A stretch of 64,000 bases of DNA from Aphelocoma coerulescens (lineage: Eukaryota; Chordata; Aves; Passeriformes; Corvidae): contig NC_091017.1 of NCBI RefSeq assembly GCF_041296385.1, positions 9,604,001 to 9,668,000 of the forward strand, given 5' to 3'. Made by a program: the position numbers and the translations under genes. This document shows positions 11,348 to 24,290 of the stretch, piece after piece. The notes under the pieces are model-generated. The model was not told the origin of the DNA and did no database searches. It saw only the letters and a list, made by a program, of their open reading frames with translations. Numbering within the stretch: position 1 is the first letter of the stretch; each line of letters opens with the position of its first letter.

Positions 11348-11628
11348 GGGGTTTCTTCTCCCAGGCAACCAGCAACAGGACAACAGGAAACAGCCTCAAG
11401 TTGTGCCAGGGGAGGTTTAGACTGCATGTTAAGAAAAATTTCTTCTCATAATGGTTGTTGAACATTGGAACAGGATGGCTAGGGAAGTTGTGTAATCCCC
11501 ATCCTGGAAGTGTTCAAAGAATGTTTAGATGTGGCACTTGGGGGCATAGCAGTGATGTGTTAATGACTGAACCTGATGATCTTAAGAGTTCCTTTTTCCA
11601 ACCTAATGTCTTTTCCAACCTATGATTC
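11348..11628 (+). mobile_element. CR1 LINE, right part (3' end)
   Basis: Continuation of the CR1 begun at 10619: TTCTTCTCCCAGGCAACCAG, GGACAACAGGAAACAGCC, TTGTGCCAGGGGAGGTTTAG, then AACATTGGAACAGGATGGC and ACCTGATGATCTTAAGAG followed by TTCCAACC. The last part carries a short local duplication (TTTTTCCAACCTAATG / CTTTTCCAACCTATG). It is non-coding and diverged. Confidence 0.85.
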
Positions 11629-12236
11629 CCCATCCTTCCAGTTACAACCCAAATGTTGGTGTCGAGGAAACTGCACTGCAAGGGACTGCAGGACTTCTTG
11701 CTGATGATCCCAAGTGGTTTATAATGCATAAGTATAAATACAGATATTAGTCAGGTTACAGAGCTATTAATACTAAGATATACCTTTATTTTTTGTTTAT
11801 CAAAGACCCTTCAAGTTGCCTGCTCAGACCTCAGGCTGATATTCAGAGGATTCATACTGGGGGGTGCTGTAATGTTCAGGACTGACAGCTGTGCAATACC
11901 TATTGTGTGGCACAGGATTTGTGTGCCCTGGGTATTGATCTAATTTATACAGAATCCACATGAATATATAAGAGGTGAGAGAGATCAGTTATTTGTAACA
12001 TTAAAATACAGTTTCCATGTAAAGTTCCGCCTTTATTTGTTATTTCTCTGGTCCATTTTGTGGCAGCCAGATATGGTGAACTGTAAAAATGAAATAAAAT
12101 AAAAAAGTCAACTAGATTCTCTCAGCTAACATCTGAAAAGAATTACACCTACAGAGCAAAAAAGCTAAAGCATAGATATTTACACAGTGTGATGTAATAA
12201 ACAATTTCTTCATGCTTGTTTTTGTTTTCCCCATAG

Positions 12237-12325
12237 AAAAACTCTGTGACCTATCATAAAATGAAGCTATTAATTGAAATTGATAATACTGAGCCAGCTG
12301 CTACTACTGGTGTTCCTACCATAAG
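12237..12325 (+). other. Candidate splice-bounded exon (unproven)
   Basis: The tract GTTTTTGTTTTCCCCATAG (to 12236) is a good 3' splice site, and ATAAG|GTAGCT at 12326 could be a weak 5' splice site. The 89 bases between them are open in frame 1 (29 codons plus 2 bases, starting KNSVTYHKMKLLIEIDN) and closed in frame 2. The in-frame stop TAG lies inside the would-be donor, so the frame stays open only if splicing occurs. I do not recognise the peptide. Such pairs arise by chance in tens of kilobases. Confidence 0.15.
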
Positions 12326-13302
12326 GTAGCTGGAGCAGCAGTATAGAAATCCAGTCTAGGAGACTGCAAAATGGTAGTAAATTAGAATGGCACATACTGT
12401 AATGGTAAATTTAGAATGACAATATTAATTAGGGAAATTTATTTAAAATATATTTTCCTGTCGATCAGTTCCTTGCTGCCAGTGTGCATTTTCAGATTTA
12501 TTGGATTAGAAAAAAATATTAAACAGTTTTGTTTAAAAGTCAAATTAGGAAAAAAGTATACTTCTCAGGGTATGTGTAATTCTGCCCACAAAAATACATG
12601 CTAAGCTATTTTATACCAATAATACTTAATGTATATTAACCTGTCTTTAGCCATGTAGATCCCTGAGATGCCAGTGTGTCCAGATCTGCCTTTTATGTAG
12701 TTACTTGATTCCTACTGTCGACTGAGAAAATGACACCCTAAATTCCCACCTGTATTAGTAATTTGACCTCAAATTCGTCTCAGGCACTGAGCGTGGACTC
12801 TAGAGTGATATCCTTCCAGCTTTAGGTAAACAAAAGGGAGAAAACTGCCCTTCTTCACAAAATAGCAGGGCTGAGAAACAGAGTTTTCAACAGCTTAGAT
12901 TGACATGAAGGTTTGGATAAACCTTATTAAAACTGAACAAATATTACCTGGACAAGTATCAGTAGCTTTACAGTTAACTGAAAAAGTTATGCAATTACAG
13001 GCAGTAGATGTAGAATTGCAATGCTGTGAAATCATTTGTTTTGTCACTGTGGTTGAGGAGCTACACAAATGATTGAAAGGAAATATTGGACAAGACTTGG
13101 CAATGATCTCACTTTTTTGTCAAAAAAATGGAGGAGCTAAATCCATCTCTTTCACAAAACATAGGACAAATTTGCTAAATCCACTTTATGTAGTTGCTGT
13201 TACATTTTTCATTGAAATGGTGGATATCAAACATCTCTAAAACAAATAGAGATTTCTCTGTGTCTCAGTTTCTGTAAAACAGACAGACCTAAATTTAGAT
13301 TC

Positions 13303-13346
13303 TTTGATACAATTTTTGGTACTCTGCTGTATCAAAGTACCAAAAA
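13303..13346. repeat. Interleaved inverted repeats (order A B A' B')
   Basis: TTTGATAC (13303-13310) is complementary to GTATCAAA (13329-13336). TTTTTGGTACT (13313-13323) is complementary to AGTACCAAAAA (13336-13346). The 8-bp and 11-bp arms are exact and interleaved, so the two hairpins exclude each other. Loop lengths (2, 5 and 0 bases) are too short for both stems to form together as a standard pseudoknot. Confidence 0.75.
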
Positions 13347-15900
13347 CAGTATTGCCCTTTAACCTTAACTTGATGTCTATTTACTCAGAAATAAATATAC
13401 CCTTACTTACACTAGTAAACTTTTCAAACTGAGTACAGTGTTTGTTTTCTTTCCTATATATTTTAAATTGTGCTACTTTGGTTTTCTTTCCTCTTTTTTT
13501 TTTTTTTTTTAATAAGGGTAATTTTTCATCCAGTTTCAACAAATCAGAAGAAAATATGTATAAAGAAAAACAGTTCCTGCTTATTTGGGTTGTCCTTGAA
13601 AAATTGACGATCAAATAGTGGTAACTACAAGAAAGCCTTCAAGGTTTCAAACAGACAAAATATTAGAAGAAAATTAAGTTATATTTATTTAATTTACATC
13701 ATGTTTGCTTTATAGAAATTAAGTGTATTTTTTCAACCTGCTAGTAATAGTTTAGTATTTTTACTAACAAAAAGTTCAGATGTCTGTGTTACATTTAAAG
13801 AAATGTTTAATTATAATGATATGCTACAAAAAAGTTAGTAGGCCTTTTCCTGAATCAAAGAGTTTTTGTTATTATTTTTACATGTATCTTCACCCTATTT
13901 TTCCTGTGGAATTTATTTTGCATAATATTCCCACAAAGGGACTTACAGATGCAGCCAAGATACTCCCCTTTGATTACCTTAATGTATTGATCCCCATCTG
14001 CCTCCTCTGCTGAGGGTCTTTTCCAGTCCTGTATTCATCTGTGGCTTTCTTCTGAACCAGCCCTAGTGCAGCAGCATTTTTCTGAACCAGAGCTGTTTGA
14101 ATTGGACACAGATTTCTGGGGGCACTTTAGCACTCTCTGAAGGGGACTCACATTTCTTACCTCCAAACTTAGTCTTACCCATTTGTATATCCAAAAGACT
14201 TTAGATTACAATATTCTGCTGAGAGCTTTATGTCCTACTGATTCTTAGGGGAGAACCAGTGACTTCATTTTTTTTTTTTCTCTCTTCTTCACTTTCATTA
14301 GACCATTAATTAGGTGAATATCATCTGCATATATGTGTTTACCAACCTATCGTAATATTTTTACCAGTCATCAGTCTTAATTATTCCTTCACATATCATT
14401 TCTTTGATGTGATTTTTGTGGATTGTTTTACTTCAGTGCTAAAATTGTGAAAAAGAGGGAGCAGGAATCCCTTCCTGTGGACCACTAAAAGCCCTTCTAC
14501 ATAGTAATAGGTCATCTAAAAAAACTATTTGGAGCTCCAGAATATCTGATTTTAATGCAAATGTTAGCTGCTATATTGATACTGTGTTTTCCTTGAAACT
14601 TCATTGAAAGTTCACGTACACATATTGTCAGTTACAGAAATGTGAGTACCTTTATTACATTTGTCATTTTCCTGTGAAGAAAACACAGTGGTTTGGTAGC
14701 ATTTATTGAAATCTGCTCACATAGTCAGAAAGTAATTTTATTACCACTTTGAATTCTTTGATTCTTTATAATTTGGGTTTTGTATCACACTTCTTTTTTT
14801 TTTTTTTTTTGGAGGCTCATAGGCCTGTAATTACATACCTCATCCTGTTTATCTGTTTATATGCACATTATCAACTCATTAGTTTTCTATCAGTTGCCTA
14901 GTTCTTCCTCAGCATTGCAAGACTTAATGGAAAAGAACTTTAGCGGCTGAAAGTGGTTCCTGGAGAACCCTCAGATGCAAGTTTTCTAGACTTACTGACA
15001 TAAACAGGCTCAACTATTTAACTAATCCATTCTGTAAGTGAAAAGTAGTTTACCATCACCTAAAACTCATTTCTTTGTCCAAATGCAGAACAAATTTGTT
15101 ATCTATTAATGGCTGACAGTAGCTAGTTATCTGCTCCTATCTCTTTATTTGTTAACAGCTTTTTGGTTTTGGTGGTGTTTGCTGCTGCCCCATGCCATAC
15201 AAATATTTTTTGACTCTTCTGTTTTGCAAGCTCACTTGCTTGCAGGGATGATCACCTAGTAACTAATTTATATTACAAGCTTTGATTACTAAAAAGGAGC
15301 AATTAAATAAGTCTTGAAATCTCAGCAGTGAGTAATTTTCTCATTTCAATGTGTTTTTTCATAGAAAAGGTGATTGTCTTTTCTTCTGCTCAGTAAATTC
15401 AAGACAAAACAACCATTCTACACTGGCTCTCAGTCATGGAATAGGCACAGCTACCATGTGCTTTCTTTCATAGCATTCATTCACATTATGTCTTTCAAAC
15501 AGACAGACAGGAGTCAGAGTCTGCTGTTTAGGATGAGAAGCACAGTCACAAAGCCAAATGACCAAATATATTAATTTTCCCCTTTTTACAAAGAGTAGTG
15601 GTGTACAGAGACGTGACTTGACAAAACAACAAGGAAATGTCACTCAACATTGAGTACTATTTGTAAAATTTGAATAAATTCACCAATATATGATGGCTAC
15701 ATAAGGATCACATAAAATTCCTGAATATTTTGAAGTCTGAGAAATCATAGCATCTGAAATTTTATCTGAACTTGATGGTTTATCACCTTCTGGAGTGGGT
15801 TAGATCCTTACCCTGCTTCAAAACACATTCAGATTGCAGGCTGAGTTAAATTTGTTTCCCTGTCTTAATAATGCAATTCATATTTATACAGGGAGTTGTA

Positions 15901-15913
15901 GAGAGAGAGAGAG
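15901..15913. repeat. Short (GA)n run
   Basis: Thirteen-base GA dinucleotide run. Confidence 0.7.
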
Positions 15914-18900
15914 GAAAGATTAAAGATTTCTGCATTTATGAAAATATTCTCTGATTGCTAACAGATGTGAACATTTCAGGAGCAGTCTAGTGGAAACAAC
16001 TCCAATATTCCTCTGATTAACTTCAGTATCAGGCTAGATTTATTAGCTATAAAGTTTATAACAAGTTTTTAAACCTTTTTTTTTTTTTGTGGTAGAGAAT
16101 CAGGGAGGTAAATTTCCTTTAAAGAAAGTTCAGTTTCAGTTTCAGTTCTTGTGGTGTATCAGTAGGATTTTTTTGTGGTTTATGCTTCTGTCTTCAAGCA
16201 ATGGACCAAAAGGATTTGCTTAATTTAATTTAAATGAAATTTGAATTCCTTTCACCAGATTTTTAAATTTATTCAACCATTTTAAAATGCCTCATTTCAT
16301 TCCTACCTTTAGGCTCTTGAGTAGTCTTTACAATGCTGGCCTAAAAGCTTAAGTCATTTCAGAAAATAATACTTTTTTTATAAAAGACTTGAAAAATTCT
16401 ATTGCTTATTGACAGACATGTCTGCCAGTGACTCACCTTGAGATCTTCAAGGTTTGCAATTTAAGTGACTCCAGTAAACAGTAAAAAGAGGCAAGAATGT
16501 GAAAATCCTCTCAGCATTTTCTTAGCCATACAGCTCTATTGAACCATGAGTTGGCCTTCCAAATGTAACCAAGGCAACAAACAGTCTGGATGTCACACCA
16601 GAATGGAAGATTATGTGAGTGCAAATAAGATAATGTTTTGTTATAATAATCAGATCATTAGAATTTCAATAATTCATCCTTGTAGCCAGCTTTCAGGTGA
16701 CTAAGATGGGCAACAATAATGCTACCTTCATGTCTTGTGCTACCAAGTAACTGTGCTTTCAATTTGTTGGTATTGCACAGAAGCCTAAAAATATGTGCAA
16801 TATATGCTTTTTTTCAGTTAAATGGAGACCTTCACCATAACCATTTGTTAGGGTTTTGTTTTTTTTTATGGAGAGTGGTCTTTACTAGCAGCTACCCTGT
16901 AATGGTAATGTTCCAGAAAAGGCCCTGTGATTAAATCAGGTTCGTACCAATTTTAAATATCTTTTTTTTCAATAGAATAATACATGACAGTGAAGATAAA
17001 CCACGTGCATTGTACATGAAATTTACTCTAGTAAAAAGAGATTAATATGTTAGTTTACTCATACATGTCATAACTCAGAAAAAAATTCTCCATGAATATT
17101 AAGTTTTTCTGCTTTACTGTATTTCAGTGTACTTGGCAAATTGTTTGTTTTGAAAAAACATTTTTTTATTCTTTCCTCTTCTGGCATTCTTTTCTGTTCC
17201 CTGTCTGAATGGTTAACAGAATAGAAGAAAATGTTGATGCTCCCTCTGTGGAAATGCTGCCTTTGTTATCATTCATAAAATATAGTGGTGTTTTCCATGT
17301 GCATACACTTAGGTTCACATGAACAAATTTGACTATTTGTTAGTTTGTGCATTCAGTTTTGCTACTCAGAACTTCCAATTTTTTCCAGAGTGAATCCTGC
17401 TTTAGAAAATGCATTTGGAAATCAATGTCTCTTTTTCTTTCTCTCAGTTTAAGAAAGAAGATGAGATTGGATTCCGGATCTATTCTTTCTCTCCATCTCT
17501 ATCTACCCACACATATATATATTCATATGTGTTTACGTATGTACATCTCTGTAAATAACACAACTGCCCTTGAGTTCTTTTATATACTTCTAGTAAGCCC
17601 TTTCTAAAACTATATGTGATTAATTTGTTTTTAAGGCTTCATAAATGGGCTGCAGGGATTCGTCCTCTACCTGATTGAGGCACCATGTGAAGTGAGTTTC
17701 TCCTTCCTACACTTGACCTGCAGCTATACCTTCCCTGATCTGAGATAGCTAATCATTTCTTATTTGCCTTGTACATAGTGGTTTCATTTCCTTTTATCAT
17801 AATCCCTTCCTGAATTCCTATGAATATTTATTCAATATTTCATTATCTTGTATATAATCAAAGTGACAGTACATTTGGACGCTGAATGTTGAGGCACATA
17901 AAGAAGCAGTCCCTGTGTAAATGGTAAAAAACTTAATTTCCTCTGAAATGTTTATTCCAACTCTTTCTGAAAGAGAGGATCAGAATAAAAGAATTTTAAT
18001 TCCATGATGTTACGACATCAACTGAGAGTGGTTACAAAAGGTCAGAAGCTGCTTCTTTTTCGCAGTCTCACAGATGAGTCTCCAGCCCCACTGGGGCTTT
18101 CTGCTTCTGTCACTGTGCAAAGAAGCCCTACTGCTGTTTAAACAGGGAGTCTTTTGGGTTTGTTTTTCCTTTTCCAAAAACCCATTTGCTGTGAGCTTAT
18201 ACCCCATAAGAATATAACAATATAAATTGATACTATACTTTTAAAAAAAAAGTGGTCATTGTTATGGATTGTTTAATAATCACTACTAAGTAGAAAACAA
18301 ATTAAAGTAATAGAGAATCTGATTTGTGTCACACATGACATGGAAACATTAGTCAAAGTAATTGTATGAATTCATTGAAAATTGCATTAATTATCCTTTG
18401 CTACCTCACATAAGCAAGAAATCTACACATGGATAAAAAGGCAATATTGGCTTGCAGTGTTCCAAACTGCAAGGCATTTGTAGTTTATCCTCCTTTATGA
18501 CGAAAAATTGGAAGAATTAAATAGTTAAGTGGATTTACTCAAATTCTGACTGAAGAGATGTATTCAAGTTTCAAATTAGGTCCCAAGGTACACAGCTATC
18601 CAAACCATAAAATACGAAAAACAGGTTTTTGATCAAAAGCAAGCCCTCTTTCCTCTCCCCCATTCACCCCCCTTAAAATATGACATTGCACCATATAAAT
18701 GCACAGGAAATTAAAACTCTTTTCACAGGTTTAATAATAGATGAGATACAGGCCTTGAAATAATAGTTTTTATTGAGCTCTGCCATTCTCTAGCACAGCA
18801 TGCAATCCGTGGCTTACAACTTGCACCTCTGTCAGCTCAGAGATGGATTAGCAAAAACAGCACAGGGTTCCATTTGGAGACCGCAGGAAGCAAACAGGTG

Positions 18901-20879
18901 CCAAAAGCACAAGTCACTCTCCTTAACTCTTTTTCCTTTTTTTTCTTTCTTCTGGTTTTGATTCACTACAAGTCTGGAAAAAGTGCTTCGTAGAGTTGTA
19001 CTTCATGGTCAGCAAGCTCTTTAGCAAGCTGCTTTTGCAGGTCAGTATTGTCTGGAAGGTCCTGCCTGTTTTCATACCATTTTCATCAGACTGACAAATA
19101 CTGCATAATCAAACACAGACATACTTGCAATCCAAACCCATGACTGAACCAGGGGGTTTTTATCATCTCTGCAGTATTAGGGTTTGCTTTTGCCTTAGTA
19201 TGGTTGAAGAGTTCTTCTGAGCATTGAGCTTTCCGATCTGTATTAATTGTTAGGCAAACAGGAAAGCTGCCTATGTATTGGAGAACAGTGTTCATTAGGC
19301 AGCAATTGTTTCAGTCAGTTGTTCAGGCCAATTCTTTATTAAGAAATATCTTTGGAAAGGCTGGAAGGCAGGGTAAAGAGAAAAGTCAGCCTTTTAAGTC
19401 TGTGCATTCAAGTACGTTGTGTGGGAAGTGGGAAAGTAGAGACCATTGGAAATTGTCAGTTTGGGACGTACTTGTCATGTGGTCACAGCAATTACAAATC
19501 ACACTACGTGCAACAAGCAGTAAAGAGCTCAGTAGTTTAACCCATTTCTGGGATCAGAGTCACTATCCTTGCAGCACTCACTGCTGAGGACAGTTGGCAC
19601 CTAGTAATATATAAACACATACATGTATGTATACTTATATACTCTCAGATAAAACAAAAAAGGTCAATAATTAGAGAACTCAGGGAGGAGAGTTGGCAGT
19701 CTTTGTAAGGATTTGGAGGTTTTCCAATGTAAAAGAACGCAAAGCTTCAAGGAAAGCTACAGAAAAAACATGTATGTAAATTGCCAGTCTGGTTTTGGTT
19801 TAGTATTTTAAACTGCTTTTGATACTCTTGGTCACTTTGAGAAAGCTGTTTCTTTTCTAATCACTGCTGTCATTGCTTCACGAAGGATAGGAAGTTGTAA
19901 CACTTCATTTATGCTTAGTGTTAGTACTGTAATCATGTAGGGCATGTAGGGAAAAGGAACTTGTGTGAATCTGATGTAAGGTTATTACTACATGAATATC
20001 TGGAAATTTTTGTGAAAATCTACAGGCAGCCACCCTTATTTCGACATTTCATTTTAATGTAGCAGACCCTGAGTTAAATCATCTACACTAATGTAGAAGT
20101 CTGATTTTTAGTGTTTGATACTGCCATGTTTTAGTTGGCCAACAGTTATTTCCTATTGAAAGATAACGTCTCAAAACCCCCATTTTTTTTTAATCATACT
20201 AAAGTGGGACATGGTATAATTTTATTTCAGTGCACTTATCTGCATTCCGACAGAGCTCCGAGAATTTCTTCATGCTGTGTTAGTGTGTTTCAGTACATTT
20301 AATAACATCTTAATAAATGTACACCCCAGAATGACTTTTCAAGAACTGTAACATTAATAGTTTGTAAGCTTAACTCAGAAAAAAGAGTATGTGAAGTAGG
20401 GTGTGTTTGATTTCTCAGCAGACCTCTGAAAGTATGCTGGTTTCTGGTGTCACCAGGACATTAAGGCTGACAAGCACAGGGATTTATTTTCTTCAAAAAA
20501 GTCACAAAACAACTGATGAGGTTTTCTAAGCTGCTCACTCTGAGAGTGTTGTAGGTACATGTGTGCAGTCAGGACTGACACAGCTGAATGAGTATCCAGC
20601 GTCAGATCAGTGGTGTGGCTGAGTCTTGGGATGTGCAAATGTCAGCCCAGCACAGCAGTTTGTGAGAAGGCTGAGGTCAAATGCAGTTATTTGTGTTCAG
20701 GACAGCTGACACCAGAGGCAGCTACTTCCTTGGCAAGTTTCTGCTGTGAAAATTTAAGGTCCAGTTTTGTATCTTTCTTCAGACTTCTTACTGGATGTCT
20801 TTCACAGAGTGCTCTTTATTCCCGGCTCTGTGGATAATCCATGTCTTAAGGAATTATGACTGAAATTTGTGGGAATCTG

Positions 20880-20896
20880 TGAATGAATGAATGAAT
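20880..20896. repeat. Short (TGAA)n run
   Basis: Four and a quarter units of TGAA. Confidence 0.8.
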
Positions 20897-22359
20897 TGTT
20901 GTGTGTTAATGGCCCTCTCTTCCGTTATGAAACCAATTCAGGGATCACAGCATTAAATCAGTGTTTGGACATGGTCTGTTGTTTCTTAAGCAAACAGATT
21001 CAATGATGTAGACTCATGTTCTGTGTCTGTACCTCTGGCATAACACCCTCAGTAGAGTCACCTTTCTGTAGCTTTACCATTTGTAACTGTAAGGGGCATT
21101 TTCTCAACAGATGCAGAGGAACATAATGGTTTTTCTCTCTCTTTCTATTTTCAAAATAAATAAAATAGTGCAAATTTAAATAAAAACACCTAACAACAAA
21201 GACTAACATGAAATATGTATAAATGCAATTTTAAAGCTTGTGTTGAACAAGGAATTTAATAAAAGATGCATATAAGAGACAGACAGTTTAGTTCTAATAG
21301 CTAGAACTACAAATTCCAGTTTGGATGAATTCAGCTTGTAAATAAAGTTGAGATTTTCTCACAGTAACAGGTATTAAAGATTGACCCAAACTCTGTGGCA
21401 TGTTTTGTGGACTTCTTTTTGGCTGATAGGTTTAAATAGGTTTAATTGTTCTTACCAGTGGTGCTAGAAGTAATTTAAAAGCTGGGGTTTTAAAGTAAGA
21501 ATCAGTTGACAAAAATGTAGTGATTGTTCATAGAAGGGCAAATCCCTGTGTGTGTGTTTTCTTGGGGTGGAGTGTTATGTGCTGATGAAATCAGTTTTGT
21601 AGGTACCATTCTGCTTACAGAGGAAATAGATAGTAGGTGGAAGGCATTCAGTTTTGGGTTTCACATGTTGACATAGACATTTTGATCTACCAGGTACTCA
21701 AAATGACAACTTCTGGGAGGTTTTTGTCCGAAGTCCATCAGGCTGAGCAGCTGTAGGAATGAGTATTTTATAGCATTTTAGAGCAAGCTACTCTTTTTCC
21801 AATCAAAGGTCTGAAAATTTGGCTTTATTATGGGCATATGCAATTATTACCATTGTATTTACACAAAGCAGAGCAATTTGTGTATCAATATTTATTTTAA
21901 AAATGAAAATCAGAGAGAACATCTTGATTCTTGATCCATGCATTTGACTTATGTTGATTAGTTGTTGCCTCAAGGAACACAGTTTAGAGTTAGCTGGGTG
22001 TCTAGACGAGGTTTCATCTGTTTCTTTTCTGTGCCTTATTATAGCAAAGCTGTGTCTGTGTGGAACTTAAGCACTGTAGATTATTTACCCTGTGCTGATT
22101 TTGTTTTATGGCCATATACCTCTTTCCCTTTTTTTATTTTAGGAGATGATGCTTTGATAGGCAGCAAATGATTCTTTTAAGACCTTAAGATGCTGACATG
22201 GCATTGTTGGCACCTGCTCAATGCTGCTTTCAATGCTATTCTAGAAAGTGTAGGTGGAGAGAGGCAAAGGGCAAACTGCCTGTTTCATGGTTAGGCAGGT
22301 ACTGCTGATTAGGATATGATAAAATACCCCAGGTATTTTAATACAGCTCTACAAGGAAT

Positions 22360-22640
22360 GAAGTTGGTCCTGAATTTATTTAGTAGTGGTTTCCCTGGCG
22401 ACAATCTGTGTGAGCTGGGTAAATCCTCAAGAAGAAATGCTAATAAATAAATAAATAATTTCATAATTAATGGGGCTGACTGACATTGGCCTGGCTGCCA
22501 CATGCGCCCTTACTCTGAAATGATGATTTACATTTCTCGCAGATGATGAGTATTTGTTTTGGGGGCTCTTCAAGCAACTGTAAATGATTTATGATGCTCT
22601 GGCTGCAATTATTTACTGAGAATCCTAATGCACCGAGTAG
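22360..22640. promoter_or_regulatory. Possible conserved non-coding block
   Basis: This block mixes TAAT/ATTA homeodomain-type cores (TTTCATAATTAATGGGG, GCAATTATTTACTGAG) with a stretch of balanced composition (CTGACTGACATTGGCC, CTGAAATGATGATTTACA). It resembles the texture of vertebrate developmental enhancers. It also holds an AATA run at 22442-22458. There is no direct proof; this is an impression of texture only. Confidence 0.2.
22442..22458. repeat. Short (AATA)n run
   Basis: About four AATA units. Confidence 0.8.
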
Positions 22641-24222
22641 GGATTATGAAATGGTTGGTATTACACAGACAAAAATAAACTTTAAAATCAGGGATTGTTT
22701 TAGGATAAATACTACAAAGTTTGTTATTCATAGGTGCCTGGTAGCTGATGCTACTACACTAGCATTAGAATTATTGTGTTGTAATACAAATAGCAGAATG
22801 GTTTATAAGCTAGTTCTCTTGTAGTCCATAGCTTGTGCTGATTTATACTGACAAATACCAAGAGATGGTGTGACTCTGATTCTTTTTCCATCTGTACTTT
22901 GTAAATCAGGGATCCACAGAGGAGAGCACAGCTGTTAGTCCTTGCTAGTTTCCATTTTTTGCATTAAATAATTTAGGGACTAAACAAACAGAAGTATGCT
23001 TCAACCTGTAGCTTAGGCAGTCTGCCACTTTAGTTCCCTGTCCTTTAAGAGCTAGCATCCTCAGCCTTTGTTTCCAGGGTTTAGACTGAAAGCATCTCCA
23101 TGTTGAGGAAACCTGTGGCTTTACATGTGGTATAAACATATGGAAAATATTATAATGAGAGGTTTCTTTTTCTGTTAGGTTGTCTTTTCCTGGGAATAAC
23201 TATGCACACATTTACACATACAAAGGCTCAGCTCCATGTAGAGGATTTGCAGTGAGTGGTATTTGCAGTGATTAAGGCCCAACTTTAGTTACAATAGCCT
23301 GATTGCCCTAGGTATGTTAAGAAACAGCTGCAGGGGAAAAGACAGGACTCCACAAGCACTCAAATCTGACCTTAAACCCTAAGCATTTTAAATCACTATT
23401 AGGAAAGGCCATCTTTCTTGTGTCACTGACTATGAAGAGTAAAAAGGGGATACCATCTTCATCAGTAACACTCCTGTGTGCCAATGTTCTACACGTGCAG
23501 ATTGAAGGTGCTGAATCCATATCACAAATTAAAACACACTTAACAACTATTCTGTGTTTTGCTTGGATGACATGAATGAATGACCAGTGATATCCATTAT
23601 ATAAATTTAAACTATTGTGTTATGAAAGCAAGGAAGACTTGTTTTTTGATGATTTTGTTTGTACTGAAGAGTGTGCCTTAGGACACAATTACAGATTTCC
23701 ATTCCACTCTGGTTTTATGAATTAAACAAAGCAAAGCAGAAACAAAACAATCAGAAAACCTTGATAGAATGATAAAGCAAATGTGTGGAGTTGTAAATTA
23801 CTGAGGACAGGATGAAAACTCTTTAAACTTGCTGTGCACAATCTATTTACATTTAAGTGATTTTTTTAACTCTCCATTTCTTTTCTATAATGCACATTTA
23901 TCACAGTGTAGAAGAAAAAGCAATCAAGCTTTATTTTGTAGTGTTTGTTAGAAACGTATTAATTTATAGAGAAAGTAGAGATTTTATTCCATCTAGAATG
24001 GCTGCTTATTCATTAAATGTGTCATTAGGCAGACACCTCAAACAAGTTTGTTCTTCAATTGGAAGTGAACCAATTTTTCACATGATAGCAGGCAGAAAGG
24101 TTTCTATGATGGAGCACTTGTTGAGGTATTGTAAATAATATTAACAGCATAACAAGAAAATTGTTTTAAATGCACCTTTTGCAATACAGGCAATCTATAG
24201 GTCAGTAAATGAGTAATAAGAC

Positions 24223-24290
24223 AGAATATATAATATTCTATATTTTTATATTATTTTATTACATTATATATTATATATTTTTCTGAACAT
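24223..24290. repeat. AT-rich patch with a small hairpin
   Basis: AGAATAT and ATATTCT form a 7-bp stem around ATA at 24223-24239, followed by about 50 bases almost free of G and C. Confidence 0.6.

Noticed and set aside
13303..13346. RNA pseudoknot at the interleaved inverted repeats
   Set aside because: The connecting loops (2, 5 and 0 bases) are too short to cross stems of 11 and 8 bp, so both stems cannot form together.
19617..19630. Perfect palindrome ACATACATGTATGT
   Set aside because: It lies in an AT/CA-rich dinucleotide context where such palindromes are common; no supporting feature nearby.
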